Below the pieces are notes generated by a model. The model had not been told where the DNA came from, did no database searches, and saw only the letters and a program-made list of their open reading frames with translations. Below, piece after piece: positions 26,150-34,382 of a stretch of 64,000 bases of DNA. A program made the position numbers and the translations under genes. Each line of letters starts with the position of its first letter. The stretch's first letter is position 1. Source of the DNA: JADJEK01 sp052034255 (GTDB lineage: Bacteria; Planctomycetota; B15-G4; JADJEK01); contig JBPOIU010000104.1 in assembly GCA_052034255.1 (NCBI GenBank), positions 1 to 64,000 of the forward strand, given 5' to 3'.

Positions 26150-26224
26150 CGGGTCACTCGATACTGCCGTCCGTGGACCTTCGAACCGGCGGGTGGGCAG
26201 GCTATCCGACGCGTGGCCGGTCTT

Positions 26225-26764
26225 TCAATCGACGCGATCACGCCGCGTTGTCGCAAGTCGCGCAAGTTGAACACCATTGATCACCACGTGGGCCAGTGTC
26301 GGCGCGAGCAAGCCGCCGGTCATTTGGAACAGACCACCGAGACCGAATCCGACGATTGTCGCAAAGATCGTCCAACCAAGGAGTTGACGATCGAACGAGG
26401 TGTGCAGGAGGCCGAACGCCAACGACGCCGCCACCCATCCGACGGAGGGCTGGAGCGCACCTCGGAAGAAGACCTCCTCGCCAACACCGGAAAGCACGGC
26501 CAGAACGACCGCGACGTTTGGAGTGAGGGGTGAGAACGCGACTTGGACTTCGCGCCGCAGAAGCCGGGTCCACGCGAAGCGCTCGAGAAGAAGATCCGAG
26601 ACCAACAGGACTGCCGCGGCAAATCCGAGCCCCACGAGGACCGACGCCTTCCAATCCGCGCCGAGCAGGACCTGGGTTCGATGATCGCCCCGGAGCAACA
26701 TCCACGCTGCCCCCGCGACTCCCAGGAGTCCGTACAGTCCGATCGCGAGTCGGAGTGGAGACAC
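26225..26764 (-). CDS. CPBP-family intramembrane metalloprotease
   Basis: The 179-residue membrane protein shows the CPBP (CAAX protease and bacteriocin-processing) signature: VGEEVFFRGAL with the paired Glu-Glu and Arg, FGLLHTS with the second-motif His, and LAHVVIN with the third-motif His. Four or five helices are visible. It is the last gene of the overlapping run rnhC-DUF72-DUF374, starting 3 bases after the rnhC stop. CPBP proteins cleave prenylated or transmembrane substrates or self-protect against bacteriocins. The substrate is unknown. Confidence 0.85.
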   Translation of the reverse strand: MSPLRLAIGLYGLLGVAGAAWMLLRGDHRTQVLLGADWKASVLVGLGFAAAVLLVSDLLLERFAWTRLLRREVQVAFSPLTPNVAVVLAVLSGVGEEVFFRGALQPSVGWVAASLAFGLLHTSFDRQLLGWTIFATIVGFGLGGLFQMTGGLLAPTLAHVVINGVQLARLATTRRDRVD

Positions 26765-26767
26765 GAC

Positions 26768-27652
26768 CTAGATCACGCGTTCGGTGGTTTTGAAGTGCGT
26801 CTTAGCGACTTTTGCGAGGACTTTGGGACCCATCATCCGCACGAGCTCGCGTGCGCGGCGTTCCACGGCGGAGGACGCTCCGGGAATCAGCTTCATCCCA
26901 ACTTCCGCGGAAAGCTCTTCGAGTGACTCGACGAAGCGGGCGCGAGCCAGGAACGACGCAGCGGCGACCGCGGGGTTGGACTCAGCGCGGGGGACCATCG
27001 TGATCTTCAATTCGGCGGCGAGGGCCCCCAGACCCGCGCGGACGTAGTGCTCTCCGCCGAATCGATCGATGATCACGTGGCGCGCGCCGGTTTTGTGCGC
27101 GAGTTCGGCGATGCAGTGAGCGTGGGCGTCGCCGAGCAACACGTTCACGTTTCCGACTTGGGCGTGACGTTCGTTGTAGATCCGAGGGGTGTACTCCTCG
27201 ATCGCGAAGGCCACGCGCTCCTTCATCTTGGCGGCCGCGGTCTTGATCATCGCGTCGGAGGCTTCCTTGGAATCACGGACGCCGAGATCACGAACGAACC
27301 GGACGTCTTCGGGACGAAGCATGCACGCCGCGACGACCATGGATCCGAAGTAGTCGCCCTTCCCGGACTCATCACTGCCGATCGTCGCGACCAGGAGCTC
27401 CGGCGCTTCCGAACCCACCGGTGCCGCGGTGGTCGTCGCGAGCGCGCTCGCGAGTTTCTCGATCCATGCGTCCACAGCCTCGCCTTGGATCAGCAGCTTG
27501 CCACTGCGGTAGCACGTGACTCGTGCCTTCTCGACGGCGGCGTCGAAGTGCGTATGCGGGGGCTGACCGAACGTCGCCCCGTGGTTCGTGAGCAGTTCGC
27601 GCAGTGCGGCGACTTGAGCCGGCGTGATCATCAGCACATGGTTCTTCGTCAC
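26768..27652 (-). CDS. rnhC: Ribonuclease HIII
   Basis: 294 residues from GTG 27652, which overlaps the DUF72 stop (GTGA). A later ATG at 27631 is possible, and the longer frame to 27733 lies inside the upstream gene. The RNase HIII hallmark GSDESGKGDYFGSMVVAA contains the Asp-Glu catalytic pair, and further acidic residues in the VIIDRFGG region complete the DEDD-like site. The N-terminal 80 residues are a TBP-like substrate-binding domain (LLIQGEAVDAWIEKLASAL). It removes RNA from RNA-DNA hybrids. RnhC is common in Firmicutes and Chlamydiae. Confidence 0.92.
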   Translation of the reverse strand: MTKNHVLMITPAQVAALRELLTNHGATFGQPPHTHFDAAVEKARVTCYRSGKLLIQGEAVDAWIEKLASALATTTAAPVGSEAPELLVATIGSDESGKGDYFGSMVVAACMLRPEDVRFVRDLGVRDSKEASDAMIKTAAAKMKERVAFAIEEYTPRIYNERHAQVGNVNVLLGDAHAHCIAELAHKTGARHVIIDRFGGEHYVRAGLGALAAELKITMVPRAESNPAVAAASFLARARFVESLEELSAEVGMKLIPGASSAVERRARELVRMMGPKVLAKVAKTHFKTTERVI

Positions 27653-28554
27653 AGCGGCGCTCCGTCGTCGGTCGTCGGCGCGGCGGCGCTCGACGCGATG
27701 TCCCGGAGGCGAGGATACGCATCGACGAGACACTCTGGCACGCGCACCTTCGAGCCTTCGAGCGCGGCCTTCAGCTCGAGCGCGTTCGCCGGCGCCTTGC
27801 CTTGGAAGTGGTTGTTCGCGATCACGATCGTCTGCCGCGTGCGCGCGACGAGATCGTGGATGACCGGCACGAACGTCGCCAGCTCATCGGGCGCGTAGAG
27901 GTAGTCGTACTTGGCATCGCGAGTCGCGCTCTTCGAGAACCACGCAGCGCTGTTGCGTCCGTGGAGGCGCACGTAACCGATGGGGCCCGTCGCCCGCGCG
28001 TCGAACGCGATGGACGTCGAGGAGTGTGGTTGGTCGATGGTGCACCACGAGATCCCCCGCGCGTGTAGTCGCTCGAGGATGTCGGGACGGTCGAACGAGC
28101 GATGGCGTAGCTCGACGACGAGCGGGAACTCCGCGAAGGCGTCGAAGATCGCGCGCATGTGCTCGAGGTGTTCGCGCCGTGCGTCGAAGAAGAACGGGAA
28201 CTGCGCGAGGACGGCCGCGAGCTTCCCCGCCCGGATCAGCGGCAACAAGCCTTCGCGGAAGACGACCGCGTCTTCGATGCCCCAGTCGCCGGGCGGCCGA
28301 TGCGTGAAGCCGCGGTACAGCTTTGCGGTGAACGTGAAGCGCGGTCGATCCGCGACCGAGACGAGCCAGGCCTTCGCGGAGTCCGCGCTGGGTGGGCGAT
28401 AGAACGAGTTGTTGATCTCCACCACGTCGACGAAATCCGCGAGGTACGCCAGGGGATCGAAGCCGCGGCGCGGTTGGCTCGGATAGACGATGCCGTTCCA
28501 ATCCGGATAGGACCAACCGGCGGTCCCCACGAGGACGTTTGCACTCGAGCTCAC
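27649..28554 (-). CDS. DUF72 (YecE) family protein
   Basis: The 301-residue product begins at GTG 28554 (VSSSANVLVGTAGWSYPDW), overlapping the acyltransferase stop by 4 bases; 67 extra upstream codons have no similarity. It has the full DUF72/COG1801 TIM-barrel pattern: GTAGWSYPDWNGIVYP, VEINNSFYRPP, KLYRGFTHRPP, VELRHRSF and GYVRLHGRN. The family has conserved acidic and His residues at the barrel mouth but no established reaction. Coupling to rnhC and a lipid acyltransferase gives no clear hint. Confidence 0.88.
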   Translation of the reverse strand: MSSSANVLVGTAGWSYPDWNGIVYPSQPRRGFDPLAYLADFVDVVEINNSFYRPPSADSAKAWLVSVADRPRFTFTAKLYRGFTHRPPGDWGIEDAVVFREGLLPLIRAGKLAAVLAQFPFFFDARREHLEHMRAIFDAFAEFPLVVELRHRSFDRPDILERLHARGISWCTIDQPHSSTSIAFDARATGPIGYVRLHGRNSAAWFSKSATRDAKYDYLYAPDELATFVPVIHDLVARTRQTIVIANNHFQGKAPANALELKAALEGSKVRVPECLVDAYPRLRDIASSAAAPTTDDGAPL

Positions 28555-29237
28555 GTCGAGGACTCGAGGCGGCGCTGCGCGTCGAGCTCGGCTTGGGCGA
28601 TGGACGCTTCGAAATCGCGCAGGTAGGGCGAGAGGTCGCCCTCGAGTGCTTCGCGTGGAACCTCGATCGTGCGACCTGCCACGATCACGACGCGAGCTCC
28701 GGGTTTGGGGATGATGAATCGATCCCACGAACGCAATCGCCACGCGCTCGAGCACGCGAGCCCCAGGGGAAGGATCGGGAAGCCACTCACTCCAGAGAGG
28801 AAGGCGAGGCCTTGTTGGGCGACGCGCGCGGGACCCTTCGGTCCATCGGGGGTGATCCCGAAGTCGCCGGCACGCGATCGAGCGAACTGCACCAGACCGC
28901 GGAGAGCCTTGGCTCCGCCGCGTGTGGTCGAGCCGCGCTCGACGCGATAGCCGAGGCGCAACAGCACCCGCACGATCAACTCACCGTCGCCGTGCTGGGA
29001 CACGAGGACATTCGCACCCTCGCCGCGGTGGCGCCACGTCAGCGGCAGAAGAGATGCGTGCCAGAACGCCACGACGTAGTTTTCGTCGGATCGGCCCGCC
29101 TTGCGTTCGACGTGCCCGTCGAGCCCATGGCGTTCGATGCGCCATGTGGCCGCGAGCAGACGCAGAATCGCCGGACCCAACCACGACACGAGGGTGGGGA
29201 GGATGCGATCGCGCCAACGCGCGCGCGGCTTGTTCAC
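28551..29237 (-). CDS. DUF374 lysophospholipid acyltransferase-like protein
   Basis: 228 residues from GTG 29237 (MNKPRARWRDRILPTLVSWL), again a 4-base GTGA overlap with the gene before it. DUF374 motifs are plain: FWHASLLPLTW, SQHGDGELIVRVLLRLGY, GSTTRGGAKALRGLV and ITPDGPKGPARVAQQG. The proposed role is transfer of an acyl chain to a lipid A-like or lysophospholipid acceptor at the inner membrane. The presence of LptD and Kdo genes in the window makes a late lipid A acylation plausible, but this is inference. N-terminal hydrophobic helix at about 9-30. Confidence 0.85.
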   Translation of the reverse strand: MNKPRARWRDRILPTLVSWLGPAILRLLAATWRIERHGLDGHVERKAGRSDENYVVAFWHASLLPLTWRHRGEGANVLVSQHGDGELIVRVLLRLGYRVERGSTTRGGAKALRGLVQFARSRAGDFGITPDGPKGPARVAQQGLAFLSGVSGFPILPLGLACSSAWRLRSWDRFIIPKPGARVVIVAGRTIEVPREALEGDLSPYLRDFEASIAQAELDAQRRLESST

Positions 29238-29488
29238 GGTGTGGGCCCGCTCGTGCGTTCGAAGTCCTTGACCGCGAGTGACACGATGACGATGCCGACG
29301 AACGTCAGTAGCAGCGGTTCCCACAGTTGACTCACGAGCCACAAGACGCTGCCGATGACGACGGTGAGTCCGAGAACGACGATGACCTTCTGATTCAGCG
29401 ATCCGCCGAGCAGCACGGCCAGAATGCGTGCGATCAAGCCCGTGCGCAGCGAGCGACGCAGAGAATCCAAGCCGGAGAACAACGACAT
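29234..29488 (-). CDS. Small two-helix membrane protein
   Basis: 84 residues from ATG 29488; the frame continues 23 codons upstream without an improvement. After an amphipathic start (MSLFSGLDSLRRSLRTGLIARIL) there are two hydrophobic stretches, VIVVLGLTVVIGSVLWLVSQ and LLLTFVGIVIVSLAV, and a charged tail. Its stop overlaps the acyltransferase GTG, so it is the first gene of a five-gene run. It resembles no named family; a membrane adaptor for the acyltransferase is possible but unproven. Confidence 0.6.
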   Translation of the reverse strand: MSLFSGLDSLRRSLRTGLIARILAVLLGGSLNQKVIVVLGLTVVIGSVLWLVSQLWEPLLLTFVGIVIVSLAVKDFERTSGPTP

Positions 29489-29539
29489 CGAAAACCTCGG
29501 GGCACGGCGCGCGGACGGGCGAAGTCTCCATTCAACAAA

Positions 29540-29574
29540 CCAGGGGGCCGCGGGCAATGACCCGCGCCCCCTGG
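29540..29574 (-). terminator. Intrinsic terminator after the GspG-tail fusion gene
   Basis: Arms of 14 bases (outer CCAGGGGG/CCCCCTGG, inner CGCGGG/CCCGCG with one bulged C) enclose the loop CAATGA. On the minus strand the stem is followed by TTTGTTG. It lies 36 bases beyond the stop at 29610 and before the five-gene run starting at 29488, separating the two transcripts. Confidence 0.8.
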
Positions 29575-29609
29575 CTCTTCGAATGAGACGACTCGAAGCT
29601 CGAGTCGAC

Positions 29610-31868
29610 TTACTTCTTCAGGAACACGTCGTCGCCGGCCGCGCCGTCGTCCGTACCGTTGGGACCGTTGCTCCACAGCGTGTAGCCGGCCCCTTCCGGA
29701 CGGTAGTGGTAGTCACCACCCCACGGGTCCTTCGGCAGCGCGTCGGCGCTGAGGCAACCCTTCGGGTAGCTCGGCGTCGGTTCGAGCAGCTGCGCGAGGT
29801 TCTCCGGGAGCGCGCCCTTCTCGAGCTTGTAGAAGGTGATCGCGCGACGCATGTTCTTCATGTCGGTCATCGCTTGGTCCGCCGGAGTCGCGGCGAGCGG
29901 CTCGGGAGCGGACGGCTCGATCGACACCGAGGGTTCCACGCGCGACAGCGTGCGGCCGGGCAAGAGGACAGCGCCCACCGCCGCCGCGCCCAGTGCGGCG
30001 CCCATCACGACTTCGCCACCGAAGGGGCCGAAGCTCTCGGCCAGCGAGCCCTTCTCGCTCGTCGTGGTGTACGACATCGAGCCGAACAGGTGCTTCGCGA
30101 TGACGTCTTGCGGCGGAAGCTGCGACGGGTCGAACGGCAACTCCTGACCACCGGTTGCCATCGACAGCATCGGCAGCGCCATCGCGATCTGCCCGTAGCC
30201 GCTCTCGAACGCGTACTTGGTGTCGCTGTACGAGAAGCCGCGCAGTGAGTCGTCCTTCGGCACGCGATCCCAGAAGCGCTTGAAGTCTTCGCTCTCCGTG
30301 ATCGACGGGCCGGGCTTCTCCTTGCGCTTCAGTTGGCGCTTGAGGTCGCCGACGGCCAGCGAGATCAGCAACTTGCCCTCGTGTTCGGCGTAGCACGGCG
30401 TGACCGCGATCGGCAGCTCCGAGCCCAGGTCGATCTGCGTGATCTTCGTGCCCTTGTAGTCGACTTCCTTCACCGTGACGCCCGAGCCGGACATCTGGCC
30501 GCCCATCTGGATGAGCTTGCCGAGGACGTTCGTGACCGTCGCGCCGTTGCGCAAGTCGGCGACGAACAGCATCGACGGCATCATCGCGTTCGCGCTCTTC
30601 GGCTGGACGAGTGCGAACTCGGGGCCGATGTTGGCGAACACGTCGTTGCGGATGTCGACGGGCTTCGCCGGGTCATCGGACAACTGGGCGCCGAAGCCCT
30701 GCACCATGCCCTGGACTTCCGTGAAGGTCGCTTCGTCCGCCGTCTTCACCAAGTCCATCGCGAGGTCGTACAACTTCGCCGGGTCGAATTGGAACAGCGA
30801 CACGGATGCGGTGTTGTCACCGGCCATCGAGAGCTGGTCGAGATTGATCGGCTTGTTCGGCGACAACGCGAGCAGGCCCTTGAGCTCACCTTCGTGGCCA
30901 ACCCAAACGCGGGTATGGGAGACGCCGTTTTCCGGATGATCGGCGAACGAGATCGCCCTCAGCGCGTTCAGACCGAGCTTCTCGACGAACGTGTCGACGA
31001 GCGGCAGCATCTGTTGCGAGCCGTCCATCTCCAGTCCCATCTTGATGCCTTCGGTCGCGGTCTTGATGCCGAGTTCGAGGTTGGCGAAGAAGTGGACCGA
31101 ATCGCCGCCGTCGAAGCCGATCTTCGCCTTCGCGGTGCTGTAGTTCGCGTTGTTCGCGAGCACGTTCTCCGCATCACCTGCGCCCTGAGCGCGCGCCAGC
31201 ACGGACTTCATCGAGGTCGTGCTGAGCGACATCAGCTGCATCCCGCCGACCTTCGCGAACAGGATGGGCGGCGCGTCCGGCGGCAGGCCTTGCAGCGCTT
31301 CCCACGTCATTCCACCTTCGGTCACGGGTGCGAAGGAGAGGTTCTGGCCCGACTGCTTGTTCGAGCGTGAGATCAAGTCCTGGAGCATCGCGCTCCAGTC
31401 CGGGGCACCCTCGCGGCCCTCGATTCCGACGATCAATCCCACGTCGGGACCGACGCCGTTCTTGAAGTCGGGGAGAGACACGTGCGTGAGGGCGAAGAAG
31501 ATGCGGCCGTACTTGCCGGCCATGAGCTTGTCGGCCGACAGCTCGAAGTTCTCGAAGCCTTCTTCCTTCTTGATGGTCTCGTTCAGCTTGGAGATCGCTT
31601 CCTTGAGCGCGGCCTTCGGCTTCTCGAGGAAAGCCTGCATGTCCGATTCGGCCAGGATCTTGGCGAACGGAAGGGACTCGGTCGCCGCCGCGTACTTCTC
31701 GCAGTCGTCGACCGACATCACGAACAGCGTGTTCTTCGGAAGCAGACGATCGACGGGGACCGTGTTGTCAGCGGCGATCGCCGAGCCGAAGCCCGCCGCC
31801 GTGACGAGAATCGTGGGAAGGGCGAGGCCGACGGCTCGTCGAACTGGCGCCTTGAGGCTGTTGAGCAT
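29610..31868 (-). CDS. Exported DUF3352-like protein ending in a GspG (type II pseudopilin) C-terminal domain
   Basis: The 752-residue product starts at ATG 31868; an in-frame GTG 12 bases earlier lies inside the GGAG ribosome site. It has a signal peptide (cleavage near AIAADNT). Residues about 30-610 are repetitive mixed alpha/beta segments reminiscent of the DUF3352 family, with many Lys/Glu-rich helices. A hydrophobic stretch (VVMGAALGAAAVGAVLLPG) follows. Residues about 665-752 match the T2SSG domain: LEKGALPENLAQLLE, LPKDPWGGDYHYRPEG, YTLWSNGPNGTDDGAAGDD. These include the Ca-site region of GspG. The N-terminal pseudopilin methylation motif is absent, so this is a tail borrowed by another protein, not a pilin. 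Confidence 0.72.
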   Translation of the reverse strand: MLNSLKAPVRRAVGLALPTILVTAAGFGSAIAADNTVPVDRLLPKNTLFVMSVDDCEKYAAATESLPFAKILAESDMQAFLEKPKAALKEAISKLNETIKKEEGFENFELSADKLMAGKYGRIFFALTHVSLPDFKNGVGPDVGLIVGIEGREGAPDWSAMLQDLISRSNKQSGQNLSFAPVTEGGMTWEALQGLPPDAPPILFAKVGGMQLMSLSTTSMKSVLARAQGAGDAENVLANNANYSTAKAKIGFDGGDSVHFFANLELGIKTATEGIKMGLEMDGSQQMLPLVDTFVEKLGLNALRAISFADHPENGVSHTRVWVGHEGELKGLLALSPNKPINLDQLSMAGDNTASVSLFQFDPAKLYDLAMDLVKTADEATFTEVQGMVQGFGAQLSDDPAKPVDIRNDVFANIGPEFALVQPKSANAMMPSMLFVADLRNGATVTNVLGKLIQMGGQMSGSGVTVKEVDYKGTKITQIDLGSELPIAVTPCYAEHEGKLLISLAVGDLKRQLKRKEKPGPSITESEDFKRFWDRVPKDDSLRGFSYSDTKYAFESGYGQIAMALPMLSMATGGQELPFDPSQLPPQDVIAKHLFGSMSYTTTSEKGSLAESFGPFGGEVVMGAALGAAAVGAVLLPGRTLSRVEPSVSIEPSAPEPLAATPADQAMTDMKNMRRAITFYKLEKGALPENLAQLLEPTPSYPKGCLSADALPKDPWGGDYHYRPEGAGYTLWSNGPNGTDDGAAGDDVFLKK

Positions 31869-32178
31869 GACGTACTCCACTCGCGTTCAGGGAATGCGCT
31901 GTCAGGGACTCTTGTCCGGTTGCAGGAGTGACCTGCGCGGTTAGGTGACCCGTGCGTCAGGCAACGAGAGTGCCAACGACGGCAGGTTCATGCGTGGCCC
32001 AGGCCGGTCCTACCCGCCAGCGCTCGTGAGCACGCATCGAACTCTCTTAAATCGAAGAACAATAAACACTTCGAGTTCGCTTCCTCGCGCTGGATCCAGC
32101 GAACACGCCGCGCGCGTCCGACAGAGATCGGACACGCGCGGTGTGCTGATTCAGCACGCCTTCGTCAGGCGTTCGAAT
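31869..32178. other. 310-base gene-free interval with inverted repeats
   Basis: No coding sequence is supported. The interval holds the ribosome site of the downstream minus-strand gene at its left end and, at its right end, the exit region of the gene at 32179. An AT-rich patch contains TCGAAG-N11-CTTCGA at 32052-32074. Next come a 13-base-arm hairpin at 32108-32141 and a GTGCTGATTCAGCAC palindrome at 32143-32157. A good sigma-70 promoter could not be identified by eye. Confidence 0.5.
32108..32141 (-). terminator. Candidate terminator after the peptidase-MA-like gene
   Basis: CCGCGCGCGTCCG (32108-32120) pairs with CGGACACGCGCGG (32129-32141) around ACAGAGAT, with one G-U pair. It lies 38 bases past the minus-strand stop at 32179. 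No T-run follows on the minus strand, so termination efficiency is uncertain. The palindrome GTGCTGATTCAGCAC sits between the stop and the stem. Confidence 0.45.
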
Positions 32179-33630
32179 TCACTTCTCCGTGAACTCGATG
32201 AAGGCGTCTTCGGCGGCCTTTTCGCTCAGGGCCTTCTCGAGGTCCTTGAAGGCCTTCTGCATCTTGCCGCCTTCATTCACTGCTTTCACACAGTCGGCGT
32301 AGGCCTTCGTGACGGCTTCCGGGCATTCCGGGCTCTTCAGGAAGGCCAGGATGATGCCGGCGGCCAGGACGTTCTGTTCGGTCGGTGAGTAGGTCTTGAA
32401 CAGGGTCTTCAGCTTCGGGACCCAACCGACCGCGCGCAGACGTTGACGGCTCCAGTCGAACAGCTTCGGGTTTTGCCAGCGTTCGATGTACGACGACACG
32501 CCGTCCACGAACCATGGGGCGGGAGCTTCAGCCGAGTTCGGTCCGACCAGTCGATTGATGACTTGCTCGACCGTTGCATGCGTCGTGTACAGGTCGGTGT
32601 TCTGCTTCGACTGGTAGTACATCGTGACCGAAGCCATATCCAGCTTCAGGTCACCCGGCGGATTCCAGGCGCTGCAGAACATCGACATCGACGACGACTT
32701 GTCGGCGCCCCAGGCGTTGCCGAGGTTCTTGTAGTCGTCGAGCGTTGCGACCACGAACACGTTGAGCTTCGCGCCCTTCAGTGCCGGTTCCTTGCCGAAG
32801 AATTCAACGGCCTTGCGGTATGCGGCATCGGCGGTCACGACCAAGGAGTCGCCGCAGTCGATCACACCCTTGTAACCCGAGCCGTTGTTCGTGAACAAAC
32901 GGACGTGCTCACTCTCGGCCATGTAGGGGTGGCTGAGGTCCTTGTAGTACGCCTCGGCCTCGGCCTGCGGCAGCCACTTGTCACCGACGAGGTACTCGCC
33001 CTTCGCGCGATGTTCCTCCGCCTGTGCGCGCAGTTCGGCTTCGCGCTTCTTGCGATCGACGTCTTCCTTCTTGACCCATTCGCCGTCGACCAGCACTTCG
33101 CCCGCGGCTTCGTGCTCGAGCTTTTCCTTCTCGTCCTTGGTGACCCATTGGCCCTTGTATTCGACGAGGCCCGCCTGCTCCTTCTCCTTGCGCTCCTCTT
33201 CGATCTTCAGCTTCTCGAGTTCCTTCTCGGTGACCCACTTCCCATCGTGCTTCACGTAACCGAGGAGCTTCCGAGCGTTCTCGTGTTCGGGGTCGACCTT
33301 GATGATCTCGCGCAGGATGCTCGTCGCGTTCTTGTCTTGGTCCTTCTGCTTGCACCAAAGGTAGAGGTCGAACAGTTTCTGCGCGTCCTTGCCGGCTTCG
33401 GTCTTCCGGCGCTTGAACTCCTGTTCGGGAGTTTCCTTCATCTCGATCTTCGTGACGTCCGCGCGGGCGAAGCTCGCCGTGCCGGTCTTCGTCTGCACGA
33501 TGACCTTCTGGTCGTTCTGCTCGATGATCGTTCCCTCGACGGTTCGACCATCTTTCAAGTGAACGACGTCGGAGAGCGCTGCGGATGCGCACAGCAGCAC
33601 GATGCCCAGAGCGGTGATGGAGATCTTCAT
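32179..33630 (-). CDS. Exported peptidase-MA-like protein lacking HExxH
   Basis: 483 residues from ATG 33630, GAGGA upstream, with signal peptide 1-19. Residues 20-65 are a small beta domain (VVHLKDGRTVEGTIIEQNDQ, an SH3-like uL-type fold). Residues 70-250 are Lys/Glu-rich coil with four spaced tryptophan motifs: HDGKWVTEKE, YKGQWVTKDE, VDGEWVKKED and VGDKWLPQAE. Residues 265-483 resemble a peptidase-MA/gluzincin fold, including APAPWFVDGVSSYIERW where active relatives have a third-ligand Glu. The position of the HExxH helix reads HATVEQVIN, so the zinc site is not conserved. A scaffold or substrate-binding function is likely. Compare the active-looking relative at 17142-18488. Confidence 0.7.
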   Translation of the reverse strand: MKISITALGIVLLCASAALSDVVHLKDGRTVEGTIIEQNDQKVIVQTKTGTASFARADVTKIEMKETPEQEFKRRKTEAGKDAQKLFDLYLWCKQKDQDKNATSILREIIKVDPEHENARKLLGYVKHDGKWVTEKELEKLKIEEERKEKEQAGLVEYKGQWVTKDEKEKLEHEAAGEVLVDGEWVKKEDVDRKKREAELRAQAEEHRAKGEYLVGDKWLPQAEAEAYYKDLSHPYMAESEHVRLFTNNGSGYKGVIDCGDSLVVTADAAYRKAVEFFGKEPALKGAKLNVFVVATLDDYKNLGNAWGADKSSSMSMFCSAWNPPGDLKLDMASVTMYYQSKQNTDLYTTHATVEQVINRLVGPNSAEAPAPWFVDGVSSYIERWQNPKLFDWSRQRLRAVGWVPKLKTLFKTYSPTEQNVLAAGIILAFLKSPECPEAVTKAYADCVKAVNEGGKMQKAFKDLEKALSEKAAEDAFIEFTEK

Positions 33631-33679
33631 GACGGTTTCCTCGAGCTGAATGGAAGAACGACGCGACAGCGGGGGCGCG

Positions 33680-34282
33680 TCAGTCTTCGAGTTCGACTTC
33701 CCAGTAGCGATCGGAAATGAACTGTGTCCATGAACGCTTGACGATGCCGTGCGGCAACGCGACCTGAGGTATCCAGCGTGGCTTCCTCGGGGCGCGCAGC
33801 AAGCCCATACGTGCTTGCTCCGGAGTTCGATTGCTCTTGCGGATGTTGCAGCGAATGCAGGCCAGCACGCAGTTCGTCCACGTCGTTCGACCACCGAGTG
33901 ATCTCGGCACGATGTGATCGATCGACAGATTCTCGGAGCCCGGTTTCTGTCCGCAGTACTGGCATGTGTACTGATCGCGGCGGTAAAGGTTGCGCCGTGT
34001 GAACGGGACATGACGTTGCGGTGCTCGGTCGTAGCCGACGAGCACGATCACTTCGGGGATGCGGATCGATCCGCAAACCATGCGGATCGTCAGCTCGTGT
34101 TCCAGGCGAAATGCCTGGCGGGCCCACGACGAGAAGTCGTGCGTTTCGAACGTCTCGGGGGCGATGATGCGAGCGACGTTGCGGCAGACGAGCGTCAACG
34201 CGTGACGCACCGGAACGACGTTCACGACGCTCCACGACTTGTTCAAGACGAGTGTGGGATGTTCGAGCGCCGAGATGCGCAT
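33680..34282 (-). CDS. HNH endonuclease family protein
   Basis: 200 residues. The C-terminal half has the HNH fold with a structural zinc: CQYCGQ, then LSIDHIVPRSLGGRTTWTNCVLACIRCN, giving CxxC...CxxC, with the catalytic DH in IDHIVP. The N-terminal 85 residues (VLNKSWSVVNVVPVRHALTLVCRN) match the common small stand-alone bacterial HNH group associated with DNA processing. No inteins, introns or phage genes are nearby, so a housekeeping repair or maturation role is more likely than a mobile one. It sits 49 bases upstream of the preceding feature's gene on the same strand. Confidence 0.85.
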   Translation of the reverse strand: MRISALEHPTLVLNKSWSVVNVVPVRHALTLVCRNVARIIAPETFETHDFSSWARQAFRLEHELTIRMVCGSIRIPEVIVLVGYDRAPQRHVPFTRRNLYRRDQYTCQYCGQKPGSENLSIDHIVPRSLGGRTTWTNCVLACIRCNIRKSNRTPEQARMGLLRAPRKPRWIPQVALPHGIVKRSWTQFISDRYWEVELED

Positions 34283-34382
34283 CGCGCGAACGCTCCGTTC
34301 CGGCCGTGAAAACGAGTCGGGATGCTACACGATCGATTCGCGCTCGACATCGATTCGATGGGTGGGCGAGTCACGATCGACT

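Noticed and set aside
33680..34282. HNH gene as a homing endonuclease or mobile element
   Set aside because: No intron, intein, transposase or phage gene is nearby and the surrounding genes are chromosomal.
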